The position numbers were made by a program, and so were the translations under genes. Positions 8,673-16,698 of a stretch of 37,305 nt of DNA are shown piece by piece; within the stretch, counting starts at the first letter, position 1; each line of letters starts with the position of its first letter. Location: assembly GCA_036558305.1 (NCBI GenBank), contig DATBFX010000514.1, positions 1-37,305 on the forward strand. The letters run 5' to 3'. Under the pieces are notes generated by a model. The model was not told where the DNA came from. It saw only the letters and a list, made by a program, of their open reading frames with translations, and searched no databases. This stretch comes from DATBFX01 sp036558305 (GTDB lineage Bacteria; Chloroflexota; Chloroflexia; Thermomicrobiales; UBA6265).

Positions 8673-9587
8673 ATGTCGCCGCAGTTGATCGGTGGGTTCA
8701 TCTTCCTGATGAGCGCCGGGTTGATCCTCGTCGGGCTCAGCCGGCGCAAACCCGCGGTCAGTCTGGAGGAGCGGTTGGCGACCTTCGCCGACCGCACCGT
8801 TTCGCTGGAACACCAGGAGCTTCAGCAGCCGTTCTCCGAGCGCGTGATCAAGCCCATCATCAAGGGTTGGGCGATCAAGATCGGATCGCGGTCGCCGGTG
8901 CAGGCGCACGAACGGACGCGACTGCTCCTGGCGCAGGCCGGCAACCCGAGCGGACTTGGGCCGGCCGAATTCCTCGGTCTCAAGGTCCTGCTGGCCATCG
9001 GTCTCGGCGGCGGTTCGTTCGTGCTCTTCATGCTGTCGCGCATGGCGCCGCCGATGAACCTGATCATCCCCGCCGCCCTCGCCGTCTTCGGCTACTTGCT
9101 GCCGGGGATCTGGCTCAAGCGCCAGATCAAATCGCGCAAGAAAGAGATCACCAAGGCGCTGCCCGACGCGATCGACCTCCTCACCATCAGCGTCGAATCC
9201 GGTCTCGGTTTCGACCCCGCCCTGATGCGCGTCGCCGAAAAGTGGGACAACCACCTCTCGCGGGAATTCGCCCGCGTCCTGTCCGAGATGCGGATCGGCA
9301 AGAGCAAACGCGAGGCGTTGCGCGAGATGTCGCAACGGGTTGGCGAGGACGGGTTGACCACCTTCGTCAGCGCCGTCATCCAGGCGGACCAACTCGGCGT
9401 CGCGATCACGCAGGTGCTGCGCATCCAATCCGAAGCGATGCGGATCCGCCGCCGCCAACGCGCGGAAGAGCTGGCCCAGAAGGCTCCGATCAAGATGCTC
9501 TTCCCGATGGCGTTTCTGATCTTCCCCGCCCTCTACGTCGTCATCCTTGGCCCCGCCGTCCCCCGCATCGTCGAGGCTTTCAGGTAA
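8673..9587 (+). CDS. tadC: TadC, type II secretion F-family platform protein
   Basis: The 304-residue partner of TadB starts with a membrane helix and has a central pair of hydrophobic segments, a T2SSF domain (KALPDAIDLLTISVESGLGF, characteristic of TadC) and a C-terminal membrane helix. GAGGAGAG precedes the ATG. It ends the Tad block in this window: no flp pilin, TadV peptidase or tadE/F pseudopilin follows, so those components must be encoded elsewhere. Confidence 0.9.
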   Translation: MSPQLIGGFIFLMSAGLILVGLSRRKPAVSLEERLATFADRTVSLEHQELQQPFSERVIKPIIKGWAIKIGSRSPVQAHERTRLLLAQAGNPSGLGPAEFLGLKVLLAIGLGGGSFVLFMLSRMAPPMNLIIPAALAVFGYLLPGIWLKRQIKSRKKEITKALPDAIDLLTISVESGLGFDPALMRVAEKWDNHLSREFARVLSEMRIGKSKREALREMSQRVGEDGLTTFVSAVIQADQLGVAITQVLRIQSEAMRIRRRQRAEELAQKAPIKMLFPMAFLIFPALYVVILGPAVPRIVEAFR

Positions 9588-9618
9588 CCGACTCTCCGTC
9601 GTCGATCGCACTTTTCGG

Positions 9619-9649
9619 ACGCGCCCTGCCGGCAATCGGTGGGGCGCGT
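9619..9649 (+). terminator. Possible terminator-like stem after the Tad operon
   Basis: An 8-bp G+C stem (ACGCGCCC at 9619-9626 with GGGCGCGT at 9642-9649) encloses a partly self-pairing loop. It has no following T run, so any termination role is a guess from its position 30 nt after tadC. Confidence 0.3.
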
Positions 9650-9739
9650 TGCATAGTACGTGGGGCAGGCGCGGTCGGGTCCCGGCCGACGTGCAGACAG
9701 CGCGATATGATGCCGCGTGACGTGTGGAGCAACCCCAGT

Positions 9740-10468
9740 ATGTCGAAATCGGGATTCGAGACATTCGCGATGCGGCGCGTGACCGCCATCTTGCGCCTCA
9801 CCGGAGATGCCGCCGTCGAAGCGCTCTATCCCCGTCGCTGCGCCGGTTGCGGCCGGCGCGGCTACTGGGTTTGCGCCGACTGCGACGCGGCGCTCCGACG
9901 CTTTGCTCGCCCCTGGTGCGACCGGTGCGGCGCTCCGCCCGACCTGATCCCCTGCCGCTGCACCGAGTTGCCCGATGCCCTCGCGATTGTGCGATCCGTC
10001 GCGCTCGACGACGGTTGGCTCCGGTCCGCCGTTCGCAGCTTCAAGTACGCCGGCGAATCCGCGCGCGCCGACCACCTGGGCGCTCTCCTCCTCCCGCTGC
10101 TGGCCGATCTGCCGCCGTTCGACGCCCTGGTACCGGTTCCCCTCCACCGGCAACGCGAGCGACGGCGCGGCTACAACCAGGCGCGCCTCCTGGCCGAGGC
10201 GGCGGCCCACACCGATTCGTTCAGGGTCGAGGAACCCTTGCTCCGTACTCGCCCGACCCATCAGCAGGTCGGACTCGACGCCGAGGCGAGACGGGCCAAC
10301 GTCCGCGGCGCCTTCGCCGTCAAAACCGGCACGGCCGTCCACGGCAAGCAATTCGTCCTCGTCGACGACGTCTTGACGACGGGTTCCACACTCGGCAACT
10401 GCGCCGAAACCCTCGTGGCAGGAGGAGCCGCCTGGGTCGGCGCCGTGACGCTCGCGCGCGAGGCGTAA
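9740..10468 (+). CDS. comF: ComF-family phosphoribosyltransferase
   Basis: The protein (242 residues from this start) begins with paired Cys motifs (C34/C37, C45/C48, then C60/C63, C72/C74), the ComF zinc-binding region. A phosphoribosyltransferase fold follows, with the PRPP-binding motif FVLVDDVLTTGSTL. ComF proteins take part in DNA uptake and processing during competence. Proximity to a Tad pilus operon is suggestive only. The open frame runs far upstream, but homology begins near 9740; TGGAG lies 11 nt before this ATG. ATGs at 9707, 9710 and 9770 are alternatives. Confidence 0.85.
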   Translation: MSKSGFETFAMRRVTAILRLTGDAAVEALYPRRCAGCGRRGYWVCADCDAALRRFARPWCDRCGAPPDLIPCRCTELPDALAIVRSVALDDGWLRSAVRSFKYAGESARADHLGALLLPLLADLPPFDALVPVPLHRQRERRRGYNQARLLAEAAAHTDSFRVEEPLLRTRPTHQQVGLDAEARRANVRGAFAVKTGTAVHGKQFVLVDDVLTTGSTLGNCAETLVAGGAAWVGAVTLAREA

Positions 10469-10474
10469 CGACCA

Positions 10475-10627
10475 GCCCTCACCCCCGGCCCCTCTCCCTT
10501 CCGAGGGAGAGGGGAGCGTTCCTCAAACGGGGGCGGCGGACTTCGAGGCAATCGCCGTCGTCGGCACGGTTCCCCCTCTCCCTCGGAAGGGAGAGGGGGC
10601 GGGTACCCTCTGGGTGCTGGTGAGGGC
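10475..10627. repeat. Composite palindromic repeat (two hairpins in an outer inverted repeat)
   Basis: The outer arms GCCCTCACC (10475-10483) and GGTGAGGGC (10619-10627) are exact inverted copies. Inside are two perfect hairpins: 10489-10499 with 10504-10514 (11 bp, TCCG loop) and 10572-10583 with 10588-10599 (12 bp, CGGA loop). The hairpins are themselves inverted relative to one another. The element fills the gap between convergent comF and dxr and could block transcription from both sides. It resembles REP/MITE-like intergenic elements. Confidence 0.8.
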
Positions 10628-10633
10628 GGTCGA

Positions 10634-11800
10634 TCACCCACCGACCCGCTTCACGAACTCCGCGGCCGTCCGCCTCGCCCACGCCTCGGCCTCGAACACG
10701 TCGCCGACCTCCGTCAACGCGGACGCCGAGTGCGCCTCGAGCACCCGCTCTACGATCCGGGCGATGTCGAGGAATCCGATTTTACCGGCTTGGAACGCCT
10801 CCACGGCGATCTCGTCTGCCGCGCTCAACACCGTGGGGTAGGTCAATCCCTGCTCCCCGGCCTTCCGCGCCAGCACCAACGCGGGGAACCGCTCGAGGTC
10901 GGGACGCTCGAAGCGGAGCGTCCCGACCTCGGCCAACTCGAGGCGCCGGCAGGGGCTGCCGGCGTGTTCGGGGTAGGTCAGTGCGTACTGGATCGGCAGG
11001 CGCATGTCGGGCAGGCTGAGCTGCGCGATCTGACCGCCGTCGGCGAACTCGACGATCGAATGGACGATGCTTTCGGGGTGGACGAGGACGTCGATGTTGT
11101 CGTACGGCACCGAAAACAACCAATGCGCCTCGATGACCTCCAGCCCTTTGTTCATCAGCGTCGCGGAGTCGATCGTGATCTTTCCGCCCATCTGCCAGGT
11201 GGGATGGGCGAGCGCCTCCTGCGCGGTCACCGCCGCCAGTTTCTCGCGCGGAGTCGTGCGAAACGGCCCGCCGGACGCGGTCAGGATGAGGCGGGCGACG
11301 TCGTCTCGTTTCGGGACGCCAAGCGCCTGCCAGATTGCGCTGTGCTCGCTGTCGACCGGACGAATCTCGACACCGTGGCGAGCGGCGAGCGGCATGATGA
11401 GCTCGCCGGCGCAGACGATCGTCTCCTTGTTGGCCAGCGCGATCGTCTTGCCCGCTTCGATCGCGCGGTACGTCGGCACGATCGCCGCGTGCCCGGACGT
11501 CGCCACCACCACGATCTCGGCCGCGGGATGCGTGGCGGCCGCGATCAGTCCGTCCTCGCCCGACAGGAAACCGGTTTCGATGGCATCGACCGCTTCGGCG
11601 TGGCAAGTGTCACAGGCAACAACGTCCGGTTGGAACAACCGAACCTGCTCTGCCAGCAGGTCGTGCTTGCTCCCAGCCGCCAGGGCGACGACGCGAAACC
11701 GCTCCGGCATTCGCCCGATCACGTCGAGCGTCTGTCGCCCGATCGATCCGGTCGAACCGAGTACGGCGACGCCGACGAGACCCGACGCGGCGGCGGTCAC
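10634..11800 (-). CDS. dxr: 1-deoxy-D-xylulose 5-phosphate reductoisomerase
   Basis: The 388-residue protein catalyses the NADPH-dependent conversion of DXP to MEP, the committed step of MEP-pathway isoprenoid synthesis. The NADP-binding motif GSTGSIG is at ~15-21, followed by the catalytic-domain segments PVDSEHSA, LTASGGPFR, HPTWQMGGKITIDSATLMNK and HPESIVHS. Length is typical. The GTG start at 11800 is supported by a 4-base GTGA overlap with the cdsA stop, implying translational coupling. Last gene of the rpsB operon. Confidence 0.95.
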   Translation of the reverse strand: MTAAASGLVGVAVLGSTGSIGRQTLDVIGRMPERFRVVALAAGSKHDLLAEQVRLFQPDVVACDTCHAEAVDAIETGFLSGEDGLIAAATHPAAEIVVVATSGHAAIVPTYRAIEAGKTIALANKETIVCAGELIMPLAARHGVEIRPVDSEHSAIWQALGVPKRDDVARLILTASGGPFRTTPREKLAAVTAQEALAHPTWQMGGKITIDSATLMNKGLEVIEAHWLFSVPYDNIDVLVHPESIVHSIVEFADGGQIAQLSLPDMRLPIQYALTYPEHAGSPCRRLELAEVGTLRFERPDLERFPALVLARKAGEQGLTYPTVLSAADEIAVEAFQAGKIGFLDIARIVERVLEAHSASALTEVGDVFEAEAWARRTAAEFVKRVGG

Positions 11801-12666
11801 GCGAAGATCCGATCGATCAAGGTCGCCAGGTACCACCCCGCCGTGAAGGTGAAGAGGAGCGCGTCGAGCCGGTCGAGCATCCCGCCGTGACCAGGAATCA
11901 GGGTGCCGCTGTCCTTCACCCCCGCCTGCCGTTTCATGACGGACTCGGCCAGGTCGCCGACGACGCCGATGGCGCCGATGGCGATCCCGAGGAGGAGTCC
12001 GATCGCCCAGGAGACGTCCAATCCGAACACCACCACCGCCACCGCCCCGGTCAACGCCGCCGCGGCAAGTCCCCCGACCAACCCCTCGACGGTCTTCTTG
12101 GGACTGACGACGGGGATCAACGGGCGGCGACCATACGACCGTCCGACGAGATACGCCCCCGAATCGGAGAGCCAGGTAATCAAGATCACCGTCAGGAGCC
12201 AGGCGAGACCGCGCGGTGCCGCCGGCCACCCGAGCGAGGCCCAACCGGCCAGATCGTCGAGCCACCCGACGTCGATCGTACCATCCATCTTCCGCATCGC
12301 GATCGCGGCGAAGAGCGGCACGCCGAGGTAGAGCGTACCGGCCGCCGCCAGCGCCCACTCGACGAACGTCCCCTGGAGGTCCTTGCGCAGCATCAACTCG
12401 ACGAACGGCAGGCCCACCGCGAGCGCGACGACGCCGAGGAGCGCCTGTGCCCCGCCACCCGTTCCCGCCACCAGCGCGAAGGCCGGCACGAGCACTAACC
12501 CGAACGGTTTCGTCCCGAGACTGATCCTGACGGCGAGCGCCTGGTACTCGTGGGCACCGATCGTAAGCAGGATCGCCAGCACGACCGCCCAGACCGGCCC
12601 GCCCATGAAGGCCGGTACCAGGCCGACGATGACCACCCCGACCGAGCTGATCGTCCGTTGCCGCAC
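11797..12666 (-). CDS. cdsA: Phosphatidate cytidylyltransferase
   Basis: The 289-residue membrane protein makes CDP-diacylglycerol from CTP and phosphatidate. It has multiple hydrophobic segments and the CdsA signature region near the C-terminus (SDSGAYLVGR, then SPKKTVEG and a conserved HGGMLDRLDALLF). The start is a GTG 7 nt after the uppS stop, and the stop overlaps the dxr start. The order uppS-cdsA-dxr is widespread in bacteria. Confidence 0.95.
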   Translation of the reverse strand: MRQRTISSVGVVIVGLVPAFMGGPVWAVVLAILLTIGAHEYQALAVRISLGTKPFGLVLVPAFALVAGTGGGAQALLGVVALAVGLPFVELMLRKDLQGTFVEWALAAAGTLYLGVPLFAAIAMRKMDGTIDVGWLDDLAGWASLGWPAAPRGLAWLLTVILITWLSDSGAYLVGRSYGRRPLIPVVSPKKTVEGLVGGLAAAALTGAVAVVVFGLDVSWAIGLLLGIAIGAIGVVGDLAESVMKRQAGVKDSGTLIPGHGGMLDRLDALLFTFTAGWYLATLIDRIFA

Positions 12667-12673
12667 GGTGGAC

Positions 12674-13459
12674 TCAGTTTCGACCGGCCGCGGCCGCGGC
12701 CGAGACGTGACCGAAGCGACGCTCCCGCCGGGAATAATCGAGGACGGCCTCCCGCAGCTCGTCCGGTCCGAAGTCCGGCCAGAGCACCGGACTGAAGTGC
12801 AACTCGGCGTAGGCCGCCTGCCAGAGCAGAAAATTGCTCATCCGGTACTCGCCCGAGGTCCGGATGATCAGGTCCGGATCGGGCATGTCGTGGGTGTAGA
12901 GGTGGGCGGCGATCGTGCGCTCGTCGACGTCCTCGGCCGGAATCCCGGCGGCGACGATGTCGCGAACCGCCTGAATGAGTTCCTGCCGCCCACCGTAATT
13001 GAACGCCAGGGTCAGTATCAGGCGGTCGTTGTCCTTGGTGAGGTCGATCGCGTCGAGGACCGACTGCCTGAGTTCGGGTGCCAACCCTTCCAGACTGCCG
13101 ATGTGGCGGAGTTGGGCGCCCTGGCGGTGGAGTTCCTCGGTTTCGCGCTCGATCGCCTCGCCGAGGATCCGCATGATCCCCTCGATCTCCTCGGCCGGTC
13201 GCCGCCAGTTCTCGGTCGAGAAGGCCCAGAGCGTCAGGTAGCGGATACCGATCTCGCCCGCGGTGAACGTGATCCGGCGGATGTTGTCGGTGCCTCGTTC
13301 GTGCCCGACCACCCGCGGCAAACCGCGGCGGGCTGCCCAGCGGCCATTGCCGTCCATGATGATCGCGACGTGCCGCGGGATGACCGCGGCCGGCAACTGC
13401 GCGACCGCATTGGCCAGTTCAGCGTCTTCTCCGGCGTCGCCGGCAAGGGAGGCGACCAA
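12674..13459 (-). CDS. uppS: Isoprenyl (undecaprenyl) diphosphate synthase
   Basis: The 261-residue cis-prenyltransferase makes the C55 lipid carrier for cell-wall synthesis. Catalytic D36 lies in IIMDGNGRW; AFSTENW, FNYGGR and RTSGEYRMSNFLLWQ (UppS usually has RTSGE.R.SNFLLWQ) are all present. The start is a TTG 6 nt after the frr stop, with GGAGGT inside the end of frr; the first ~27 residues before the conserved core are less certain. It is not interrupted by the repeats seen upstream in this operon. Confidence 0.93.
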   Translation of the reverse strand: MVASLAGDAGEDAELANAVAQLPAAVIPRHVAIIMDGNGRWAARRGLPRVVGHERGTDNIRRITFTAGEIGIRYLTLWAFSTENWRRPAEEIEGIMRILGEAIERETEELHRQGAQLRHIGSLEGLAPELRQSVLDAIDLTKDNDRLILTLAFNYGGRQELIQAVRDIVAAGIPAEDVDERTIAAHLYTHDMPDPDLIIRTSGEYRMSNFLLWQAAYAELHFSPVLWPDFGPDELREAVLDYSRRERRFGHVSAAAAAGRN

Positions 13460-13465
13460 GGCCGG

Positions 13466-14023
13466 TTAAACCTCCATCACCTCGTGTTCTTTCGACTTGC
13501 CGATCTTGTCGGCTTCATCGGTGAACCGCTTCGTCAAATCGTCCAGTTGGTGCTCGCCGCGCCGCTCGTCGTCCTCCGAGATCATCTTCTCGGTCATCAA
13601 TTCGCGCATCTGCGTCATCGCGTCGCGCCGGATGTTGCGAACGGCAACCTTTGCCTCTTCGACGTGGTTGTGGACGACCTTGACCAACTGCTTGCGCCGC
13701 TCCTCCGTCAGCGGCGGAATCCCGATCCGGATCACCTGACCGTCGTTGTTCGGATTGAGCCCCAGATCGGACTTGAGGATCGCCTTTTCGATCAGACCGA
13801 TCGTCCCGCGATCCCAGGGTTGGATGACGAGTAGGCGTGCCTCCGGCACCGAAATCCCGGCGACCTGGTTGAGCGGCGTCGGCGTTCCGTAGTAGTCGAT
13901 CGTGATCCGGTCGAGCAGCGACGGCGAAGCCCGCCCGGTCCGAATCGTGTTGAGATCGCGGCGAAGCGACTCCATCGCCTTGGTCATCCGTTGCTCGGCG
14001 TCGTCCATCGTTTCGCGGATCAT
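13466..14023 (-). CDS. frr: Ribosome recycling factor
   Basis: The 185-residue protein is full length and typical, with N-terminal M.KA.ESL.RDL.TIRTGRASPSLLD, a central PLNQVA.ISVPEAR.LVIQPWD and a C-terminal helix. It releases ribosomes together with EF-G after termination. AGGAGGAGCG precedes the ATG. The gap to pyrH is occupied by a heptamer array. Confidence 0.97.
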   Translation of the reverse strand: MIRETMDDAEQRMTKAMESLRRDLNTIRTGRASPSLLDRITIDYYGTPTPLNQVAGISVPEARLLVIQPWDRGTIGLIEKAILKSDLGLNPNNDGQVIRIGIPPLTEERRKQLVKVVHNHVEEAKVAVRNIRRDAMTQMRELMTEKMISEDDERRGEHQLDDLTKRFTDEADKIGKSKEHEVMEV

Positions 14024-14052
14024 CCGTCTCGCTCCTCCTGCGCGCCGAACGG

Positions 14053-14206
14053 AGTCGCCAGTCGTCAGTCGCTAGTCGTCAGTCGTTAGTCGTTAGAGAT
14101 AAGACACATCGTTTGCGCTATCCGTCACGGAGGACTGCAGGCCCTCCACCTTACCGTCCAGCAAATCGACTAACGACTAACGACTAGCGACTAGCGACTG
14201 ACGACT
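14053..14206. repeat. Inverted heptamer array, frr-pyrH spacer (AGTCGTT type)
   Basis: The left arm (14053-14094) is six head-to-tail 7-mers of the form AGTCGNN (CC, TC, CT, TC, TT, TT). The right arm (14165-14206) is six 7-mers of the inverse form NNCGACT. The arms pair over most of their length around a ~70-nt spacer. The right arm runs into pyrH: its last two units encode the final V-V-S-R of PyrH, and the TAG stop (14191-14193) lies within a unit. Confidence 0.92.
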
Positions 14207-14931
14207 TCGGCAAAGACCGTCTCGCCGGCCGCGACCAGCGTACCGACCGGTTCGCCGCTGACGGCTCGTTCGATGGCGCCGTCCTCGTTCATGTTGAAGA
14301 CGAGGATCGGCAGATTGTTTTCTCGGCAAAGAGAGAAAGCCGAGGCGTCCATGACGCGCAGATCGCGCTCGAACGCCTCCTGATGACTGACGCGCTCGTA
14401 GCGCCGGGCGCCGGGATCGCGTCGCGGATCGGACGTGTAAATCCCGTCGACCCGATTCTTGGCCATCAGCAAGACGTCGGCGTCGAGTTCGAGCGCGCGC
14501 AACGCCGCTGCCGTGTCGGTCGTGAAGTAGGGATTGCCCGTCCCCGCCGCCAGGATGACGACGCGCCCCTTCTCCATGTGCCGGATCGCCCGCCGCCGGA
14601 TGTACGGCTCGGCCACCTCGTGCATCTGGATCGCGGTCATCACCCGCGTCTGGACACCGGCCTTCTCCAGCGCATCCTGGAGCGCCAGCGCGTTGAGGAC
14701 GGTGGCGACCATCCCCATGTAGTCGGCCGTCGCCCGGTCCATCCCTTTGCCGCTGGCCGAGAGACCACGCCAGATGTTGCCGCCACCGATGACGATGGCG
14801 ACCTGGACCTCGAGTTCGAAGACGCGCGCCAGCTGCCGGGCAATCGACGTCGCCACCGACGGGTCGATGCCGTACGGCGCCTCCCCCATCAACGCCTCAC
14901 CGCTCAGCTTCAGCAACACCCGGTTGTACAT
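14191..14931 (-). CDS. pyrH: UMP kinase
   Basis: The 246-residue amino-acid-kinase-fold protein phosphorylates UMP to UDP. Motifs are KLSGEALMG at the N-terminus, VIGGGNIWRG, and GTGNPYFTTDTAAALRA (nucleotide and UMP binding). Length and the neighbourhood tsf-pyrH-frr are canonical. The C-terminal codons and stop are formed by heptamer units of the adjacent array, so the last residues differ from what homologues would predict. Confidence 0.97.
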   Translation of the reverse strand: MYNRVLLKLSGEALMGEAPYGIDPSVATSIARQLARVFELEVQVAIVIGGGNIWRGLSASGKGMDRATADYMGMVATVLNALALQDALEKAGVQTRVMTAIQMHEVAEPYIRRRAIRHMEKGRVVILAAGTGNPYFTTDTAAALRALELDADVLLMAKNRVDGIYTSDPRRDPGARRYERVSHQEAFERDLRVMDASAFSLCRENNLPILVFNMNEDGAIERAVSGEPVGTLVAAGETVFAEVVSR

Positions 14932-14952
14932 CGCACGCCCCCGGAGATCGAG

Positions 14953-15019
14953 GGCGGAAGGCGGAGGGCGGAAGGCGGAGAGTACGTTTCCTTCCGCCTT
15001 CCGCCCTCCGCCTTCCGCC
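14953..15019. repeat. Inverted heptamer array, pyrH-tsf spacer (GGCGGAA type)
   Basis: The left arm (14953-14980) is four units alternating GGCGGAA and GGCGGAG. The right arm (14992-15019) is four units of TTCCGCC, one of them CTCCGCC. The spacer is 11 nt. The tsf TAG stop (15019-15021) starts on the last base of the right arm. It would form a strong stem of ~28 bp in the mRNA. Confidence 0.92.
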
Positions 15020-15585
15020 TACTCCTCGTTCCCGTCCACCGCCGCTCCGTCCGCGCCCACTTCGAAGCGGGCGAAGCGCCGGACCACGATGTTTTCGCCG
15101 AGTTTCCCGATCTGGGATTTGACGACCTCGCGGATCGAGAACTTCGGGTCTTTGATGAACGCCTGGTCGAGGAGACTGACGGCCTCCAGGGCACGCCTGC
15201 GGTCGCCGAACTCGCGCTCGAGTCCCGGGAGCTCGTCCGCCGGAATCTCCTCTTCGGAGACATAGCGCGGCGAGGTCGCCGCGACCTGCATCGCCAGGTC
15301 GTGCGCCAGCGAGCGGAAGTCCGAGGTCCGCGCCACGAAATCCGTTTCGCAATTCACCTCGACGATCGCACCGATCCGCCCACCCGCGTGGATGTACGGT
15401 TCGACCACGCCCTGGCTGGCCGCCCGCCCGGCCTTCTTCTCGGCCTTGGCGAGCCCCTGCCGTTTCAGGATGTCGCCGGCGCGCTCGATGTTCCCGCCGG
15501 CCTCTTCGAGCGCCCGTTTGCACTCCATGATCCCGGCGCCGGTGAGCTCGCGGAGCTCCTTCACCTGTCCTGCACTGATTGCCAC
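15019..15585 (-). CDS. tsf: Elongation factor Ts (short form)
   Basis: The 188-residue EF-Ts, the guanine-nucleotide exchange factor of EF-Tu, has the N-terminal UBA-like helical domain (VKELRELTGAGIMECKRAL) and the core TDFVAR motif. It is short, like the Thermus protein, and lacks the second half of the core found in E. coli. The GTG at 15585 gives the usual (M)AISAGQVK start; an upstream TTG (15618) would reach into a heptamer array and is less likely. Confidence 0.95.
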   Translation of the reverse strand: MAISAGQVKELRELTGAGIMECKRALEEAGGNIERAGDILKRQGLAKAEKKAGRAASQGVVEPYIHAGGRIGAIVEVNCETDFVARTSDFRSLAHDLAMQVAATSPRYVSEEEIPADELPGLEREFGDRRRALEAVSLLDQAFIKDPKFSIREVVKSQIGKLGENIVVRRFARFEVGADGAAVDGNEE

Positions 15586-15604
15586 GTCAATACCCCATTC
15601 GGTA

Positions 15605-15731
15605 GTGACAAGTGACAAGCTTCAAGTGGCAAGTGGCAAGTCGTAACCGGTAATCTGAGGAGTGGTCCGTTCTTCCTGTCACTTGAAACCTGCCACTTGC
15701 CACTTGCCACTTGCCACTTGCACCTTGCCAC
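15605..15731. repeat. Inverted heptamer array, tsf-rpsB spacer (GTGGCAA type)
   Basis: The left arm (15605-15646) is six units in strict 7-nt register: two GTGACAA, GCTTCAA, two GTGGCAA and GTCGTAA. The right arm (15676-15731) is eight units, mostly TTGCCAC with variants CTGTCAC, TTGAAAC, CTGCCAC and TTGCACC. The spacer is ~29 nt. The array starts 20 nt upstream of the tsf start and ends 4 nt from the rpsB stop, so it occupies almost the entire spacer. Confidence 0.92.
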
Positions 15732-15735
15732 TCCG

Positions 15736-16560
15736 TTAGCTCGTCTCCACCGGCGCCAGATTGGCGGCGTCGTCGAAGTCGGGGGAGAGGACCTCCTCCT
15801 CGTCCGGTTCGAGCCGCCCGAGGTCCTGTGCCCGCTCCGCCTGTGAGATCTCGGCCCGCATCGCCCCCTGGATCGCCGCATCGGCGATGCCGGCGGTGAT
15901 CAGGCGGACCGAGCGGATGGCGTCGTCGTTGGCCGGGATGACGAAGTCGATCTGGTCCGGGTCGCAGTTGGTGTCGACCATCGCGATCACCGGGATCCGC
16001 AGCCGCCGCGCCTCGGTCACCGCCAGGTGCTCCCGCTTCGGATCGACCACGAAGATCGCGCCCGGCAACTGCGTGAGGTCGCGCATCCCGCCCAGGGTGC
16101 GCTCCAGCCGCTCCAATTCGCCCATTTTGCTCGAGGCTTCCTTCTTCGGCAGGTAGGCAAACTCGCCCCGCTCCGACTGCCGCTGCAGGTCCTTCAACGC
16201 CCGCAAGCGGCCGCGGATGGTGACGAAGTTGGTCAGCGTGCCGCCGAGCCAGCGCCGGTTGACGTAAAACTGGCCCGACCGCTGCGCCTCGCGGGCGACC
16301 ACCTCCTGCGCCTGCTTCTTGGTGCCGACGAAGAGGACGCGGCCGCCGCGCGCCGTCAGGTCGGAGACGAACTTGTGCGCCTCGTCCAGCAGCTTGACCG
16401 TCTGGTTGAGGTCGAGGACGTGGATGCCGTTGCGCTCGGAGAAGATGTAGGGTTTCATCTTCGGGTTCCAGCGCTTCGTCTGGTGCCCGAAGTGGACGCC
16501 CGCCTCCAGCAACGCCTTCATGCTAGTCTCGGGCGCCATGCCCATCGTGCTCGTGACCAC
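15736..16560 (-). CDS. rpsB: 30S ribosomal protein S2
   Basis: The 274-residue S2 has all family landmarks: MKALLEAGVHFGHQTKRWNPKM, NRRWLGGTLTNF, VVDPKREHLAVTEA and VDTNCDPD. The C-terminus is an acidic tail. I chose the GTG at 16560 because GAGGAGG lies 5 nt upstream; the longer reading from a GTG at 16599 has only a weak ribosome site. First gene of the rpsB-tsf-pyrH-frr-uppS-cdsA-dxr operon. Confidence 0.95.
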   Translation of the reverse strand: MVTSTMGMAPETSMKALLEAGVHFGHQTKRWNPKMKPYIFSERNGIHVLDLNQTVKLLDEAHKFVSDLTARGGRVLFVGTKKQAQEVVAREAQRSGQFYVNRRWLGGTLTNFVTIRGRLRALKDLQRQSERGEFAYLPKKEASSKMGELERLERTLGGMRDLTQLPGAIFVVDPKREHLAVTEARRLRIPVIAMVDTNCDPDQIDFVIPANDDAIRSVRLITAGIADAAIQGAMRAEISQAERAQDLGRLEPDEEEVLSPDFDDAANLAPVETS

Positions 16561-16670
16561 GAAAACCTCCTCGGATTGGGTGTTGTTCTTCCGCGCCACT
16601 CACCCCGAGCCGGACCGGCATCCGAAAAGACGCCGGCACACCGGTCCCAGTCCTGACGCGTGCCAAATGA

Positions 16671-16692
16671 CGGTCAGGCGGACGCCTGACCG
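16671..16692 (-). promoter_or_regulatory. 5'-end hairpin of the rpsB mRNA leader
   Basis: A perfect 10-bp stem (16671-16680 with 16683-16692) and 2-nt centre lies directly at the predicted transcription start. A second leader hairpin, 8 bp with a TTTTC loop, lies nearer the gene (about 16614-16636). Together they give the ~130-nt rpsB leader clear structure, compatible with mRNA protection or S2-mediated feedback. Confidence 0.5.
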
Positions 16693-16698
16693 CGCCGG

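Noticed and set aside
8630..9739. Upstream extension of the comF frame across tadC
   Set aside because: It overlaps tadC in another frame with Arg/Pro-rich nonsense; ComF homology begins only near 9740.
14053..15731. Repeat arrays as CRISPR
   Set aside because: Units are only 7 bp, directly adjacent without unique spacers, and arranged as opposed arms. No cas genes are present.
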